A stretch of 64,000 nt of DNA from CBDFHF01 sp965247565 (GTDB taxonomy: Bacteria; Pseudomonadota; Gammaproteobacteria; Methylococcales; Methylomonadaceae), in assembly GCA_965247565.1 (NCBI GenBank), contig CBDFHF010000003.1, positions 124,001 to 188,000 of the forward strand, given 5' to 3'. Positions 1-9,156 of the stretch are shown here, one piece after another. The notes beneath the pieces are model-generated. The model did not search any database, was not told where the DNA came from, and saw only the letters and a list, made by a program, of their open reading frames with translations. The translations under genes and the position numbers were made by a program. Numbering within the stretch: the stretch's first letter is position 1; every line of letters begins with the position of its first letter.

Positions 1-258
1 TCTCAACTCGTAAATTACACGTTGCGGACCATATCCTTTTTGAATGCGAAACCGGGCATAACTCTCAGCATAACGCTGATCATCTTGCCAACCTTGCTCA
101 GCCAGTTCCTCGATAACGGCAAGACAACCCTCTTTCGGAAAACCCTTTAGCACGCATTTGTTGAGTAATTCTTTACGGCTGTGATCCCGCTGTGCTAACA
201 ATCGCAAGCAGCTATCACGAATTTCCGCAGAGACGCGATTTTCCGCGCCTTCACTCAT
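1..258 (-). CDS. recX: Regulatory protein RecX (3' end outside window)
   Basis: Reading the minus strand from an ATG at 258 gives 86 open codons that run off the left edge without a stop, so the C-terminal part is missing (RecX is usually about 150 residues). The visible part is helical and charged, with RecX-like tandem three-helix repeat character (LLAQRDHSRKEL, then QRYAESYARFRIQKGYGP). RecX binds RecA filaments and modulates strand exchange. The ATG overlaps the recA stop codon in an ATGA arrangement, so translation is probably coupled. Identification rests on sequence character plus its position directly after recA. Confidence 0.88.
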   Translation of the reverse strand, partial: MSEGAENRVSAEIRDSCLRLLAQRDHSRKELLNKCVLKGFPKEGCLAVIEELAEQGWQDDQRYAESYARFRIQKGYGPQRVIYELR

Positions 259-1292
259 TCGTTTTCGTCAGCTACCACCGGTTGTGCAACGGCGGCAATT
301 GGCTTACTAAACGCTTCAGCTCTGATTTTCGCCTCAATTTCTTTAGCCTTTTCAGGGTTTTCTTTTAGAAAAACTTTCACGTTATCTTTGCCTTGGCCGA
401 TTTTGTCATCGCCGTAGCTATACCAGGAACCAGATTTCTGGATGAAGCCATAGGCAACCCCCAGATCCACCAGTTCGCCGGCAAAGGAAATGCCTTCACC
501 GTATAAAATTTCAAATTCCGCTTGTTTGAAAGGTGGCGCCACTTTATTTTTGACAACTTTGACACGGGTTTCGTTGCCAATAACTTCCTCGCCTTTTTTT
601 ACCGAGCCGATACGGCGAATGTCTAATCTGACTGAAGCATAAAACTTGAGGGCATTACCACCAGTAGTGGTTTCCGGGCTGCCAAACATGACACCAATCT
701 TCATCCGAATCTGGTTAATAAAAATAACCAAGGTATTAGAACGCTTAATGTTGCCGGTTAATTTACGCAAAGCTTGCGACATCAACCGAGCCTGCAAGCC
801 CATATGAGAGTCGCCCATATCGCCTTCAATTTCCGCTTTAGGCGTTAAAGCGGCAACCGAGTCCACAACCACAATATCCACAGCACCGGAACGCACCAAC
901 ATATCGGTGATTTCTAAAGCTTGTTCACCGGTATCGGGCTGGGATACCAACAAATCATCCACGTTTACGCCGATTTTTTCAGCATAACCTGGATCTAACG
1001 CATGCTCCGCATCAACAAACGCTGCCGTACCTCCCAGTTTTTGCATTTCTGCAATCACTTGTAATGTTAAGGTTGTTTTACCGGAGGATTCAGGGCCGTA
1101 TATTTCAACAATACGTCCTCTGGGCAAGCCACCGCAACCCAGTGCAATATCCAATCCTAATGATCCAGTAGAAACCACTTCAATATCGCGGGAAGCCGCG
1201 ACATCGCCCATGCGCATTACAGATCCTTTTCCAAACTGCTTTTCTATCTGCATCAACGCAGCGCCTAGTGCTTTCTTTTTGTTGTCATCCAT
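255..1292 (-). CDS. recA: Recombinase A
   Basis: This is a full-length RecA of 345 residues. It is the DNA-dependent ATPase that forms filaments on single-stranded DNA, catalyses strand exchange and triggers LexA cleavage. The Walker A motif GPESSGKT lies near residue 66 and the Walker B stretch IVVVDSVAAL near residue 140. The KxxxKxGVMFGSPETTTGG loop region and an acidic C-terminus (ADENE) are present. The gene precedes recX with a 4-bp overlap. The 99-bp upstream gap to lpxB must hold the promoter. I see no CTGT-N8-ACAG LexA operator there, so SOS control is not evident from sequence. Confidence 0.98.
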   Translation of the reverse strand: MDDNKKKALGAALMQIEKQFGKGSVMRMGDVAASRDIEVVSTGSLGLDIALGCGGLPRGRIVEIYGPESSGKTTLTLQVIAEMQKLGGTAAFVDAEHALDPGYAEKIGVNVDDLLVSQPDTGEQALEITDMLVRSGAVDIVVVDSVAALTPKAEIEGDMGDSHMGLQARLMSQALRKLTGNIKRSNTLVIFINQIRMKIGVMFGSPETTTGGNALKFYASVRLDIRRIGSVKKGEEVIGNETRVKVVKNKVAPPFKQAEFEILYGEGISFAGELVDLGVAYGFIQKSGSWYSYGDDKIGQGKDNVKVFLKENPEKAKEIEAKIRAEAFSKPIAAVAQPVVADENE

Positions 1293-1391
1293 TCTAATGC
1301 CCGGTAAGTTAGCAAGAAATATTGTTCATCTGGCGTTTATTATCACATACCAACAAAGCTTCGGGTAGTTTTGATTGTTGCATTAAAAATG

Positions 1392-2537
1392 CTAAATCAG
1401 CATCTCTAAAGCCAGATCCGCCATGTTTTTAGAACCACCGCCCTGCCCTAGCCGCTGTTTGACTAACGCTAGGTTAGCGCGCATGGTAGTGCTGTACTGT
1501 TTATCCATCAAAATCTTGCCAGCTTCCACCGCAAGATTCTCTGGAGTTGCTTCATGCTGGATAAACTCTCTGACGATGCTTTTACCCAGCATAATGTTTG
1601 GTAAACCAATAAAGGGGGTGTTTACCAGCAAACGCCCAAGCCAGTATGTTATCGGGGCTAGCTTATAGACAATGACCATTGGCACTTGTAATAAAGCAAT
1701 TTCCAGCGTTGCCGTTCCTGAAGTTGTTATCACCGCATCGCAACATTGAATAGCATCATACGGCTGGTTTTTAAGCACATTAATATCCAGCGTGGTTTGT
1801 TTTATATACTCAGCCAGCAAGTTATCGGTTATTGAATCCGCTTGCGGCAAAATGAATTGAATATCTGGTAGTTGTTTTTGCAACAATTCCGCAGCCGCCA
1901 ACATGGTCGGCAGTAATCGTTTGATCTCATTGTTGCGGCTGCCCGGCAATAAACCAACTATCGGCCGTTCTGCACTTAAACCAAATGCCGCCAGATCTTC
2001 AGCCTTGCTGCGTAAGGCATGGACTTTATCGACTGACGGATGCCCCACATAACGAACCGGCACATTTTCGGCTTCATAATAAGAAGTTTCAAACGGAAAA
2101 ATGACCGCCATCATATCGATCACTTCACCGTATTTTTTTACCCGACCTGGCCGCCATGCCCACACTTGCGGACTGACATAAAACAACACCTTAATACCGT
2201 TCTTCTTGGCAAACTTGGCTAATTTAAAATTGAATTCTTTGTAATCGACACAAACCAATAAATCCGGATGCTCCGTTAACAACAATTGCTGCATTAACTT
2301 GAGAGCCCGACGGATTTCACCATAATGTTTTAAAACTTCCACTACCCCAATGACGGCGATAGAAGCCGAGTCATAGCGAATATCAATACCAGCTTGCGCC
2401 ATTTTTGCGCCACCCATGCCTATGCCTTTGATATCAGGCAGACGATTTTTCAGCTCCAAAAACATATTGGCAGCGTGTTGATCGCCCGAAGATTCGCCGG
2501 CGCTAAAAAAAATACTTAGTGACTTAGTCGCAGACAT
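1392..2537 (-). CDS. lpxB: Lipid-A-disaccharide synthase
   Basis: This is a 381-residue GT19-family glycosyltransferase. It joins UDP-2,3-diacyl-glucosamine to lipid X to form lipid A disaccharide at the inner face of the inner membrane. The N-terminal SAGESSGDQHAA signature and the central YYVSPQVWAWRPGR-type segment (here FYVSPQVWAWRPGR) are diagnostic, and GLLPGSRNNEI in the second domain is the nucleotide-sugar region. It is the last gene of a run with the aminotransferase (12 bp upstream) and the Gfo/Idh dehydrogenase. That neighbourhood suggests both partners modify the lipid A sugar. Confidence 0.97.
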   Translation of the reverse strand: MSATKSLSIFFSAGESSGDQHAANMFLELKNRLPDIKGIGMGGAKMAQAGIDIRYDSASIAVIGVVEVLKHYGEIRRALKLMQQLLLTEHPDLLVCVDYKEFNFKLAKFAKKNGIKVLFYVSPQVWAWRPGRVKKYGEVIDMMAVIFPFETSYYEAENVPVRYVGHPSVDKVHALRSKAEDLAAFGLSAERPIVGLLPGSRNNEIKRLLPTMLAAAELLQKQLPDIQFILPQADSITDNLLAEYIKQTTLDINVLKNQPYDAIQCCDAVITTSGTATLEIALLQVPMVIVYKLAPITYWLGRLLVNTPFIGLPNIMLGKSIVREFIQHEATPENLAVEAGKILMDKQYSTTMRANLALVKQRLGQGGGSKNMADLALEMLI

Positions 2538-2549
2538 AAAAGGTAGACA

Positions 2550-3647
2550 TTAACCTTGAAAAACCGCGCGGATAACTCCCGTAATCTCTCGAACCGTCTC
2601 ATCCGTCAAAAACGGACAAATCGGCAATGAAAAACAATTGGCCGCTACAGATTCGGTCACCGGCAAGCTCACACCCGCACATTCATTTTTAAACACATTC
2701 TGCTGATGCAATGGCACCGGATAATAAACCGCACAACCGATTTGTTGGTCTTGCAGGGCTTTCATCACTTCATCACGCCGATCACATAACAGCGTGTATT
2801 GGTGATAAACATGATCGCCCAAACCATCTTCATAAGGCGTGGTTAACGGCAAATCAGCCATTAATTCCGAATACAAATGCGCTACCCGACGACGTCCCTG
2901 GTTGTATTGGTCTATGCGTTTTAATTTAGCGCGTAAAATCACGGCCTGCATTTCATCAAGACGACTGTTATAACCGATCACATCGTGATAATAACGCACG
3001 TCAGAACCGTGGTTGCGCAGTTGTTTAATTTTTGCCGCGGCCGCATCGGAATTGGTAGTCACTAAACCACCATCGCCGAAAGCGCCCAAGTTTTTGCTGG
3101 GGAAAAAACTAAATCCGGCAACGTCACCAATAGAACCGGTTTGTTTACCATTAATGCGAGCCCCAAACGACTGAGCGCAATCTTCAATCAGTTTTAAGTG
3201 ATGTTGCTCACACAAGGCTAAAATTTGGTTCATATCAGCCGGTTGTCCAAACAAATGTACCGGCATCACCGCTTTAGTTTTAGGCGTGATGGCCTTGGCT
3301 ATAGCTTTTGGGCAAATGTTAAAAGTCTTAGGATCTATATCCACAAAAACTGGAGTAGCACCGACGTATTTAATGGCTTCGGCAGTGGCTATAAAGGTAA
3401 AAGCAGTGGTAATGACCTCATCGCCGGGACCAATATCTTCAGCTAATAGCGCCAAGTGCAAAGCATCGGTTCCGGAAGCCACGCCGATGGCATGCTTAAC
3501 CCCTAAATAGGCGGCGGTTTCTCTTTCAAAAGCCTGTACGTTCGGACCTAAAATAAATGTGCAATTGTCTATCGTTTCTGCTATACCTTGCTCAACTTCT
3601 GCTTTAATTTCAGCGTATTGAGCTTTCAGGTTTACCATTGGTATCAT
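2550..3647 (-). CDS. DegT/DnrJ/EryC1 sugar aminotransferase, GnnB-like
   Basis: This 365-residue PLP-dependent sugar aminotransferase starts at the internal ATG (MIPMVNLKAQY), which has an AAAGG ribosome site. The longer reading from 3692 lacks one. Family motifs include GVASGTDALHLAL near the N-terminus, EDCAQSFGA, and the PLP lysine in FSFFPSKNLGAFGDGG. The product most resembles the UDP-3-keto-sugar aminotransferases (GnnB/WbpE type). It sits between a Gfo/Idh dehydrogenase and lpxB, so I infer that the pair makes UDP-GlcNAc3N for amide-linked lipid A. A role in O-antigen sugar synthesis is the alternative. Confidence 0.85.
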   Translation of the reverse strand: MIPMVNLKAQYAEIKAEVEQGIAETIDNCTFILGPNVQAFERETAAYLGVKHAIGVASGTDALHLALLAEDIGPGDEVITTAFTFIATAEAIKYVGATPVFVDIDPKTFNICPKAIAKAITPKTKAVMPVHLFGQPADMNQILALCEQHHLKLIEDCAQSFGARINGKQTGSIGDVAGFSFFPSKNLGAFGDGGLVTTNSDAAAAKIKQLRNHGSDVRYYHDVIGYNSRLDEMQAVILRAKLKRIDQYNQGRRRVAHLYSELMADLPLTTPYEDGLGDHVYHQYTLLCDRRDEVMKALQDQQIGCAVYYPVPLHQQNVFKNECAGVSLPVTESVAANCFSLPICPFLTDETVREITGVIRAVFQG

Positions 3648-3700
3648 GTTTCGTGCCTTTAGTTTTTGATAATTTGTGCTGCGTAGTTGCAAAAGGTCGC

Positions 3701-4633
3701 TTATTCACCAAGCAATTGCGTAATTTGGATAGCGGTAGCTAAAGCCCTTCTGCCGGCTTCACCGGACACCAGCGGGTTTTCACCAGTGTGAATGCAATTA
3801 ACGAAATGTTTGATTTCTTCCAGCAACGCATCACCGCTTTCAAATACCGATTCTTCGGTCTCGATTTCTGGAATACCGGGAAACATTTCTTTGCTACCGG
3901 TGCGATGTTGGGTCAGTACTTTATTTTGAAAATCCACAGAAACATAAGAACTCGGCCGGAACATACGCATTTTGCGTTCCATTTTGAGACTAATACGACT
4001 AGCAGTCACATTCGCTACACAACCACTTTTGAATAACAAGCGAGCATTGGCAATGTCGGTGCCTTGTGTAAGTACCGGCGTACCACTAGCATCGATGCGC
4101 TCTACTTCGGAATCGACTAGAGCCAAAATAATGTCTATATCGTGGATCATCAAGTCCAACACGACGCTAACATCATTGGCTCGGGGATTAAACGGTGACA
4201 ACCTGTGTGATTCTATAAATAACGGTTTTTCTTGCTTATCCAACCCCAACACGGCTGGGTTAAAGCGCTCTAAGTGACCGACTTGCAATATGACTTGCTT
4301 GGCTTTGGCAATAGCAATTAAGTCATCGGCTTCGGCCACAGTCACAGTAATTGGTTTTTCTACCAACACATGCGCCCCTGCCAACAAAAAGTCTTTAGAA
4401 ACCGCATGATGTAATGTAGTCGGCACCACAATACTGACTGCATCCACTTCACCCAGCAATGAATGATAATCGGTTAACGCCTTAGCGCCGAGTTTGTCGG
4501 CAACCGCTTTGGCAGAGTCTTCGTTAACATCGACAACAGCCACTAGCTCGCAGTCAGGCAGTGCGGCATATTTTTCCGCATGGAACTTGCCTAGATAACC
4601 AGTGCCGATTACGGCGCATTTTAATTTTTTCAT
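3701..4633 (-). CDS. Gfo/Idh/MocA family dehydrogenase, GnnA-like
   Basis: This is a 310-residue NAD-dependent oxidoreductase starting at MKKLKCAVIGTGYLG (4633); the longer upstream reading is not needed. The Rossmann motif GTGYLGKFHAEKY lies at the N-terminus and the conserved EKP (HVLVEKPIT) near residue 95. The C-terminal domain contains the MIHDIDI histidine region. The family oxidises sugar hydroxyls. GnnA, which oxidises the 3-hydroxyl of UDP-GlcNAc, belongs to it and pairs with a DegT aminotransferase. The gene is first in the dehydrogenase-aminotransferase-lpxB block, which supports a lipid A role. The substrate assignment is inference. Confidence 0.85.
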   Translation of the reverse strand: MKKLKCAVIGTGYLGKFHAEKYAALPDCELVAVVDVNEDSAKAVADKLGAKALTDYHSLLGEVDAVSIVVPTTLHHAVSKDFLLAGAHVLVEKPITVTVAEADDLIAIAKAKQVILQVGHLERFNPAVLGLDKQEKPLFIESHRLSPFNPRANDVSVVLDLMIHDIDIILALVDSEVERIDASGTPVLTQGTDIANARLLFKSGCVANVTASRISLKMERKMRMFRPSSYVSVDFQNKVLTQHRTGSKEMFPGIPEIETEESVFESGDALLEEIKHFVNCIHTGENPLVSGEAGRRALATAIQITQLLGE

Positions 4634-4709
4634 GTGTTTTCTTTGCAAATGGACATAAAAACCTGAGTAGCATCCGTAGCAATAGTCATCTGAGGTCAAA
4701 AGTTTACAA

Positions 4710-4760
4710 AACTAACGCAAAAGCAATGCGAGGCACGCCCATTTAACCTTCGTGTTAGGC
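4710..4760 (-). other. attC-like recombination site (lone)
   Basis: On the minus strand the stop codon of the zinc-ribbon gene lies inside GCCTAAC, a match to the R'' core RYYYAAC. A GTTAG core (R'-like) occurs about 45 bases further on, and the intervening bases can partly pair (ATG...CAT with imperfect outer arms). Stop codons inside R'' are typical of integron cassettes, and the second cassette of the array near 46 kb shows the same thing. The site is short (51 bp) and the arms pair imperfectly, so this is tentative. Confidence 0.4.
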
Positions 4761-5087
4761 GTATGCTCGCACCAGAAGATAGCTAGCCAACGGAATAAAT
4801 GCAAAAAGTACAACAACACCGAGACAACCTGATCCGGTGTTGGCAATGCCACGGAAAGTCTTAGGAGGCCTGGATTGAAGCCACTTAGCATGGCAAGCTG
4901 GGCAGAAAAATTTAGTTTTGTTGCTACGCCATGCCTCGATGGTACGCTCGGTATGACGTGAAACCACACTGCAACGTGCGCACTTAAAGCTTTTCTCCTT
5001 GGGCTGACGCTTTGGTAGAAGCTTACTCGCAAAGAACAGGACAATAGCGCCTGTGATAACAATACCCAAGATAACTTCCGATGACAT
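4755..5087 (-). CDS. Small membrane protein with zinc-ribbon motif
   Basis: This is a 110-residue protein I cannot name. It has an N-terminal membrane segment (about residues 5-22), a soluble part with two cysteine pairs, CARC and CPAC, spaced like a zinc ribbon, and a second hydrophobic stretch near the C-terminus (about residues 85-107). An AGGAG sequence lies 12 bases before the ATG. The overlapping reading at 4712-5062 lacks these features and is a shadow. The stop codon falls in an attC-like core, so the gene may be an isolated integron cassette. No function can be assigned. Confidence 0.7.
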   Translation of the reverse strand: MSSEVILGIVITGAIVLFFASKLLPKRQPKEKSFKCARCSVVSRHTERTIEAWRSNKTKFFCPACHAKWLQSRPPKTFRGIANTGSGCLGVVVLFAFIPLASYLLVRAYA

Positions 5088-5143
5088 TTGACTTTACACT
5101 CCTAATTTAAAGTATCAGCCATTATCATCTATGGAAAATTCGC

Positions 5144-7402
5144 TCATTCCTTTTGCACCCCAAACTTGGCCCAACGCAAGCGATTAGCATTAGTTACCAC
5201 TGTAACCGAGGACATCGCCATAGCCGCTCCGGCAATCATTGGATTTAGCAAAACTCCAAATAGCGGATACAACAGGCCCGCTGCAACTGGAATACTGATA
5301 GTGTTATAGAAAAATGCGCCGATTAAATTTTGTTTGATATTAAGCACGGTTGCTTTGGACAGTTCAATCACTTCAGTCAGTTTTAACAACGAGCCTTGCA
5401 AAATTACAATGTCTGCACTTTCGATTGCCACGTCTGTTCCGGTGCCTATAGCTAGGCCCACGTCAGCTTGTACTAAAGCTGGCGCATCGTTGATACCATC
5501 ACCCACCATACCGACTATTTCACCCAACTGCTGTAACTCTTTGACCACAGCAGCTTTATCCTGCGGCAAAACTTGTGCCCGAACTTCTGAAATACCGGCT
5601 TGTTTAGCAATCGCTTTTGCGGTTATTTCGTTATCGCCGGTTACCATTAATACGCGGACACCTTGATTTTTAAGCAGTTGAATAGCTTGGGCTGAGTCTT
5701 TTTTAATAGGGTCAGCAACCGCAACAATTCCCACTATTTTATTATCTACCGCCAGTAACATCGGTGTTTGACCTTGTTCTGCCAATTCGGCTAGACGTTT
5801 ATTGTGCGTTTTATAGTTGATTTTCTTTTCATCCATCAACGCCTGATTGCCAAAAGCTACCGGTTTGTCATTGATGATTGCCGTTACACCATGTCCTGCT
5901 ACAGCGGTAAACTGAGCGGCTTTGCTCAGCTTAAGCTGTTTTTGCTGCGCCGCCGATAGCACGCTGGCTGCTAGCGGATGTTCGGAACCAGATTCTATGC
6001 TGGCTGCCCACTGCAACACTTCATCTTCGGAAAAAGAGCCGAGTGCATCGATAGTCGATACGATTGGCTTACCTTCTGTAACGGTGCCGGTTTTATCGAG
6101 AACTAAACAGGTTAACTTACCCGCAGTTTGCAAGGCATCGCCTTGTCGAATCAAAATGCCTGATTGAGCAGCCCTGCCGACCGCAACCATCACCGAGATC
6201 GGGGTTGCCAAACCTAAAGCACAAGGACAAGCAATAACTAGCACAGTCATTGAAGTCACAAAAGCGTAACCCAAAGAAGGATCTGGCCCAAACCAATACC
6301 AAATTAAGAATGTAAGCACCGACAATGCCACCACAGCAGGCACAAAAACACTGGAAATCTTATCTGCTAAACGGGCAATTTCTGGCTTGCTGCTTTGCGC
6401 CTGACGAACACTTTTAATAATTTGAGCTAACGCCGTGTCGCGCCCTATACGTGTGGCTTTAAATAAAAAGCTACCGGTTTGATTCATGGTGCCAGCAACA
6501 ATTTCAGAGCCAACCATTTTTTCTACAGGTAGAGATTCACCGGTCAACATCGACTCGTCTACGGACGAATGACCTTCCAGCAATACACCATCTACTGGGA
6601 TTTTTTCACCGGGTCTAACCCGTATAGTTTCGCCTAAACCGACTTGGTCAATAGCAATGTCAAGTTCCACACCATTTCTAATCACACGAGCAGTTCGAGG
6701 TTGTAATCCAATTAGCTGGCGGATGGCGCTGGATGTTTTGCCCCGCGCACGAGTTTCTAGGCCATTACCCAAATTGATAAACGCTAAAATGATAATTGCT
6801 GCCTCAAAATAAGCATGTTTAGCTAACGAAGGTAAAGTCGCGTAGTAATCAATGATGACACAGGAATACAACCAAGCCGCACCGGTTCCTAATGCAATTA
6901 GAGTATCCATATTGGTTTGGCCAAGCTTTAACGATTTAATCGCTCCACTGTAAAAATGCCAACCCGAATACAGCATAATGCCTAAAGTAATCAAGGCGAT
7001 TTCTGTCCAAAACGCTTGCCCGCCGGGTGATCCGATTTCCGGAAGCCAGTCAAAATGCTCAGCCAACATCAACGGCACGCCAACGACTGCGGCAACCGCC
7101 GCTTTCTTCATCAATGACTGGTAACGTTGCTGCTCCAGCTCTTCCTGTTCAACAGGATCTTCCAATCCTTCCATAACAGCTGCGTCAAAACCCACACTTT
7201 TAGCTGCTTGTTTTAGCGCATCGGGATCGGCAAATCCTTTAACAACGGCCGAATGATCGGCAAAATTAACCGCTACTGAAGTCACTCCATTAACGGCGGA
7301 TAAAGCCCCTTCAACGGAAGTTACACAACCTGCGCAACGCATACCTAAAATAGACAGCCGCAATTCATTGCTGGTTAAATCCGGTTTAATTTGTGCGTTC
7401 AT
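5144..7402 (-). CDS. copA: Copper-translocating P-type ATPase
   Basis: This is a 752-residue P1B-type ATPase that pumps Cu(I) out of the cytoplasm. It has one N-terminal heavy-metal-associated domain (GMRCAGC, residues about 20-26). Membrane helices follow, with the metal-site CPCALGLATP, the phosphorylation motif DKTGT, an HP dipeptide in the nucleotide domain (SEHPLA) and the hinge GDGINDAP. The CPC motif and MxxSS near the C-terminus (AMAMSSVTVV) point to Cu(I) or Ag(I). It is the last gene of an MFS-CopZ-CopA run. No CueR or CsoR regulator is seen next to it. Confidence 0.96.
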   Translation of the reverse strand: MNAQIKPDLTSNELRLSILGMRCAGCVTSVEGALSAVNGVTSVAVNFADHSAVVKGFADPDALKQAAKSVGFDAAVMEGLEDPVEQEELEQQRYQSLMKKAAVAAVVGVPLMLAEHFDWLPEIGSPGGQAFWTEIALITLGIMLYSGWHFYSGAIKSLKLGQTNMDTLIALGTGAAWLYSCVIIDYYATLPSLAKHAYFEAAIIILAFINLGNGLETRARGKTSSAIRQLIGLQPRTARVIRNGVELDIAIDQVGLGETIRVRPGEKIPVDGVLLEGHSSVDESMLTGESLPVEKMVGSEIVAGTMNQTGSFLFKATRIGRDTALAQIIKSVRQAQSSKPEIARLADKISSVFVPAVVALSVLTFLIWYWFGPDPSLGYAFVTSMTVLVIACPCALGLATPISVMVAVGRAAQSGILIRQGDALQTAGKLTCLVLDKTGTVTEGKPIVSTIDALGSFSEDEVLQWAASIESGSEHPLAASVLSAAQQKQLKLSKAAQFTAVAGHGVTAIINDKPVAFGNQALMDEKKINYKTHNKRLAELAEQGQTPMLLAVDNKIVGIVAVADPIKKDSAQAIQLLKNQGVRVLMVTGDNEITAKAIAKQAGISEVRAQVLPQDKAAVVKELQQLGEIVGMVGDGINDAPALVQADVGLAIGTGTDVAIESADIVILQGSLLKLTEVIELSKATVLNIKQNLIGAFFYNTISIPVAAGLLYPLFGVLLNPMIAGAAMAMSSVTVVTNANRLRWAKFGVQKE

Positions 7403-7444
7403 AAGTTACCTCAGCCGTTAGCTAATGGAAGTTTTAGCAGGGTT

Positions 7445-7654
7445 TCACTCGACTACAAAACCTGCTGCCGTAATGGTAGAAATGATAACGTCTAAATTGG
7501 TGCGTTGAGGATCAAACTCAACTTTAACTTCATTCTCTTTGCTGGATGCCACAACCGAAACAACGCCATCAATCGCCTGTAATTGGTTAGTCACATTAGA
7601 TTCGCAACCACCACATTTCATACCTGTAACATTTAATACTACCGATTCAGTCAT
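7445..7654 (-). CDS. copZ: Copper chaperone, heavy-metal-associated domain
   Basis: This 69-residue protein is a single HMA domain of the ferredoxin-like fold, with the metal-binding motif GMKCGGC near residue 11. Proteins of this kind deliver Cu(I) to CopA. It lies 42 bp upstream of copA and 32 bp downstream of the MFS gene on the same strand, so co-transcription is likely. The length is normal for CopZ. Confidence 0.9.
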   Translation of the reverse strand: MTESVVLNVTGMKCGGCESNVTNQLQAIDGVVSVVASSKENEVKVEFDPQRTNLDVIISTITAAGFVVE

Positions 7655-7686
7655 GTTTAGTTCCCCATAAAATAAATATGTATTAC

Positions 7687-9072
7687 TTAGGTGTATTGAG
7701 TAATCAAAGCCTGCAATTTTTCCTTTTCTAGCTGTTGATTATCTACTTTAAGGTAAGCCACGCCATCCTCATAACGCAGAGTAACTTCAGCGACACCATT
7801 AATTTTCAGCATCTCGTCAACCAATTGATTTGCTGTAGACTCGCTGGCTTGTTGTAAGGATATAAGCATATTAGCAAGATAACGCGGCTGTTTCATTGTT
7901 AGAGATAGTAACATCCAGCTAAACGCCGCCGCCGCACAAAATAAAAATACCGCCGCAACCCCAAATTGCCCATTAAACCAGCCACCAAGCACACCTCCTA
8001 AAAATAGCCCCATGAATTGACAACTTGAATAGGCGCCCATCGCCGTGCCTTTTAAATCCGCAGGTGCAGTCTTAGATACTAACGAAGGCAAGGTAGCTTC
8101 TAATAGATTAAATCCGCAAAAGAATATCCATAGACAGCCGATAATACCAACAAGATTTTCATGGAACAGCGACAAGCCCAGCTCAGCCAGCATAATAGTG
8201 GCAATTGCGCCAATAAAAACTTGTTTCATTTTGCGTTTCTTTTCTGCCAAAATCACAAAAGGCACCATAACGGCCATGGAAATCACAAAAACCGGCAAAT
8301 AAACCTGCCATTCAGTTCCGGCCACTAAACCCGCATCACGCATTAAGGACGGAACCACCACAAAAATCGCCATCAAGATCATGTGCAGCGTAAAAATACC
8401 GTAATTTAAGCGCAGCAACTCTGGATTTTTTAACGCCTGCATCATTTGCTCAGGAACAAATTCAGCATCCCGATGCAACTTGGATTGCTGTGGATTAGGA
8501 ACAATATAAACGATAGATAAAATAGCCAAAATGGTCAGCACGGCGGTAGCAGCAAAAACTGCCTGCACACCACCAAAATTAGAAATTATCGGTCCAGCCA
8601 CAAAGCCAACGCCAAATGAAGCGGCAATACTGGCACCAATAGTTGCCATGGCTTTAGTCCGGTGTACTTCCTGAGTTAAATCCGCAACTAATGCCATTAC
8701 CGCCGCAGAAATAGCGCCAGCACCTTGCAAGGCCCGCCCAGCTATTACGCCATTGATTGTTGTTGAAAGCGCAGCTACAACACTACCTGCAAAAAATAGC
8801 ACTAATCCGAAAATAATGACTTTTTTCCGGCCGATTCGATCTGATAACAAGCCAAAAGGAATTTGCAAAATAACCTGTGGCAAGGCATAAATCCCCATAG
8901 ACAAACCAATCAGTAAAGGTGTTGCGCCCTCCAGTTGCTTTGCGAATAACGATAAAACCGGCAAAATCATAAAAAGCCCCAGCATACGTAACGCGTAAAT
9001 GCTCGCTAGCGACCAAGTCGCTCGCCGCTCTGATGGCGTCATGGGGCTGGTAATATCCTGTGCGTTTGTCAC
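7687..9072 (-). CDS. MFS transporter, YajR-like with C-terminal YAM domain
   Basis: This is a 461-residue, 12-helix major facilitator. I place the start at the GTG at 9072 because AAGGAG lies 9 bases upstream; the longer reading to 9153 has no support. Motif A (GLLSDRIGRKK) follows helix 2. After the last helix, residues about 395-461 form a soluble alpha/beta domain (INGVAEVTLRYEDGVAYLKV), matching the YAM domain of E. coli YajR, a ferredoxin-like fold similar to HMA domains. The substrate is unknown. Its place upstream of copZ-copA suggests a link to metal stress, but that is inference. Confidence 0.88.
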   Translation of the reverse strand: MTNAQDITSPMTPSERRATWSLASIYALRMLGLFMILPVLSLFAKQLEGATPLLIGLSMGIYALPQVILQIPFGLLSDRIGRKKVIIFGLVLFFAGSVVAALSTTINGVIAGRALQGAGAISAAVMALVADLTQEVHRTKAMATIGASIAASFGVGFVAGPIISNFGGVQAVFAATAVLTILAILSIVYIVPNPQQSKLHRDAEFVPEQMMQALKNPELLRLNYGIFTLHMILMAIFVVVPSLMRDAGLVAGTEWQVYLPVFVISMAVMVPFVILAEKKRKMKQVFIGAIATIMLAELGLSLFHENLVGIIGCLWIFFCGFNLLEATLPSLVSKTAPADLKGTAMGAYSSCQFMGLFLGGVLGGWFNGQFGVAAVFLFCAAAAFSWMLLSLTMKQPRYLANMLISLQQASESTANQLVDEMLKINGVAEVTLRYEDGVAYLKVDNQQLEKEKLQALITQYT

Positions 9073-9156
9073 AATCCATATCTCCTTTACATTAAAAACC
9101 CAAAAATTCAACGTAACAAAAGCGGTAGTGTCGCCCTCAAAAACCAAGCACAAGCG

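Noticed and set aside
1293..1391. LexA operator upstream of recA
   Set aside because: No CTGT-N8-ACAG palindrome or close variant could be found by eye.
4712..5062. 116-residue frame overlapping the zinc-ribbon gene
   Set aside because: It is offset by one frame from the cysteine-rich membrane protein, lacks a ribosome site and has no domain character.
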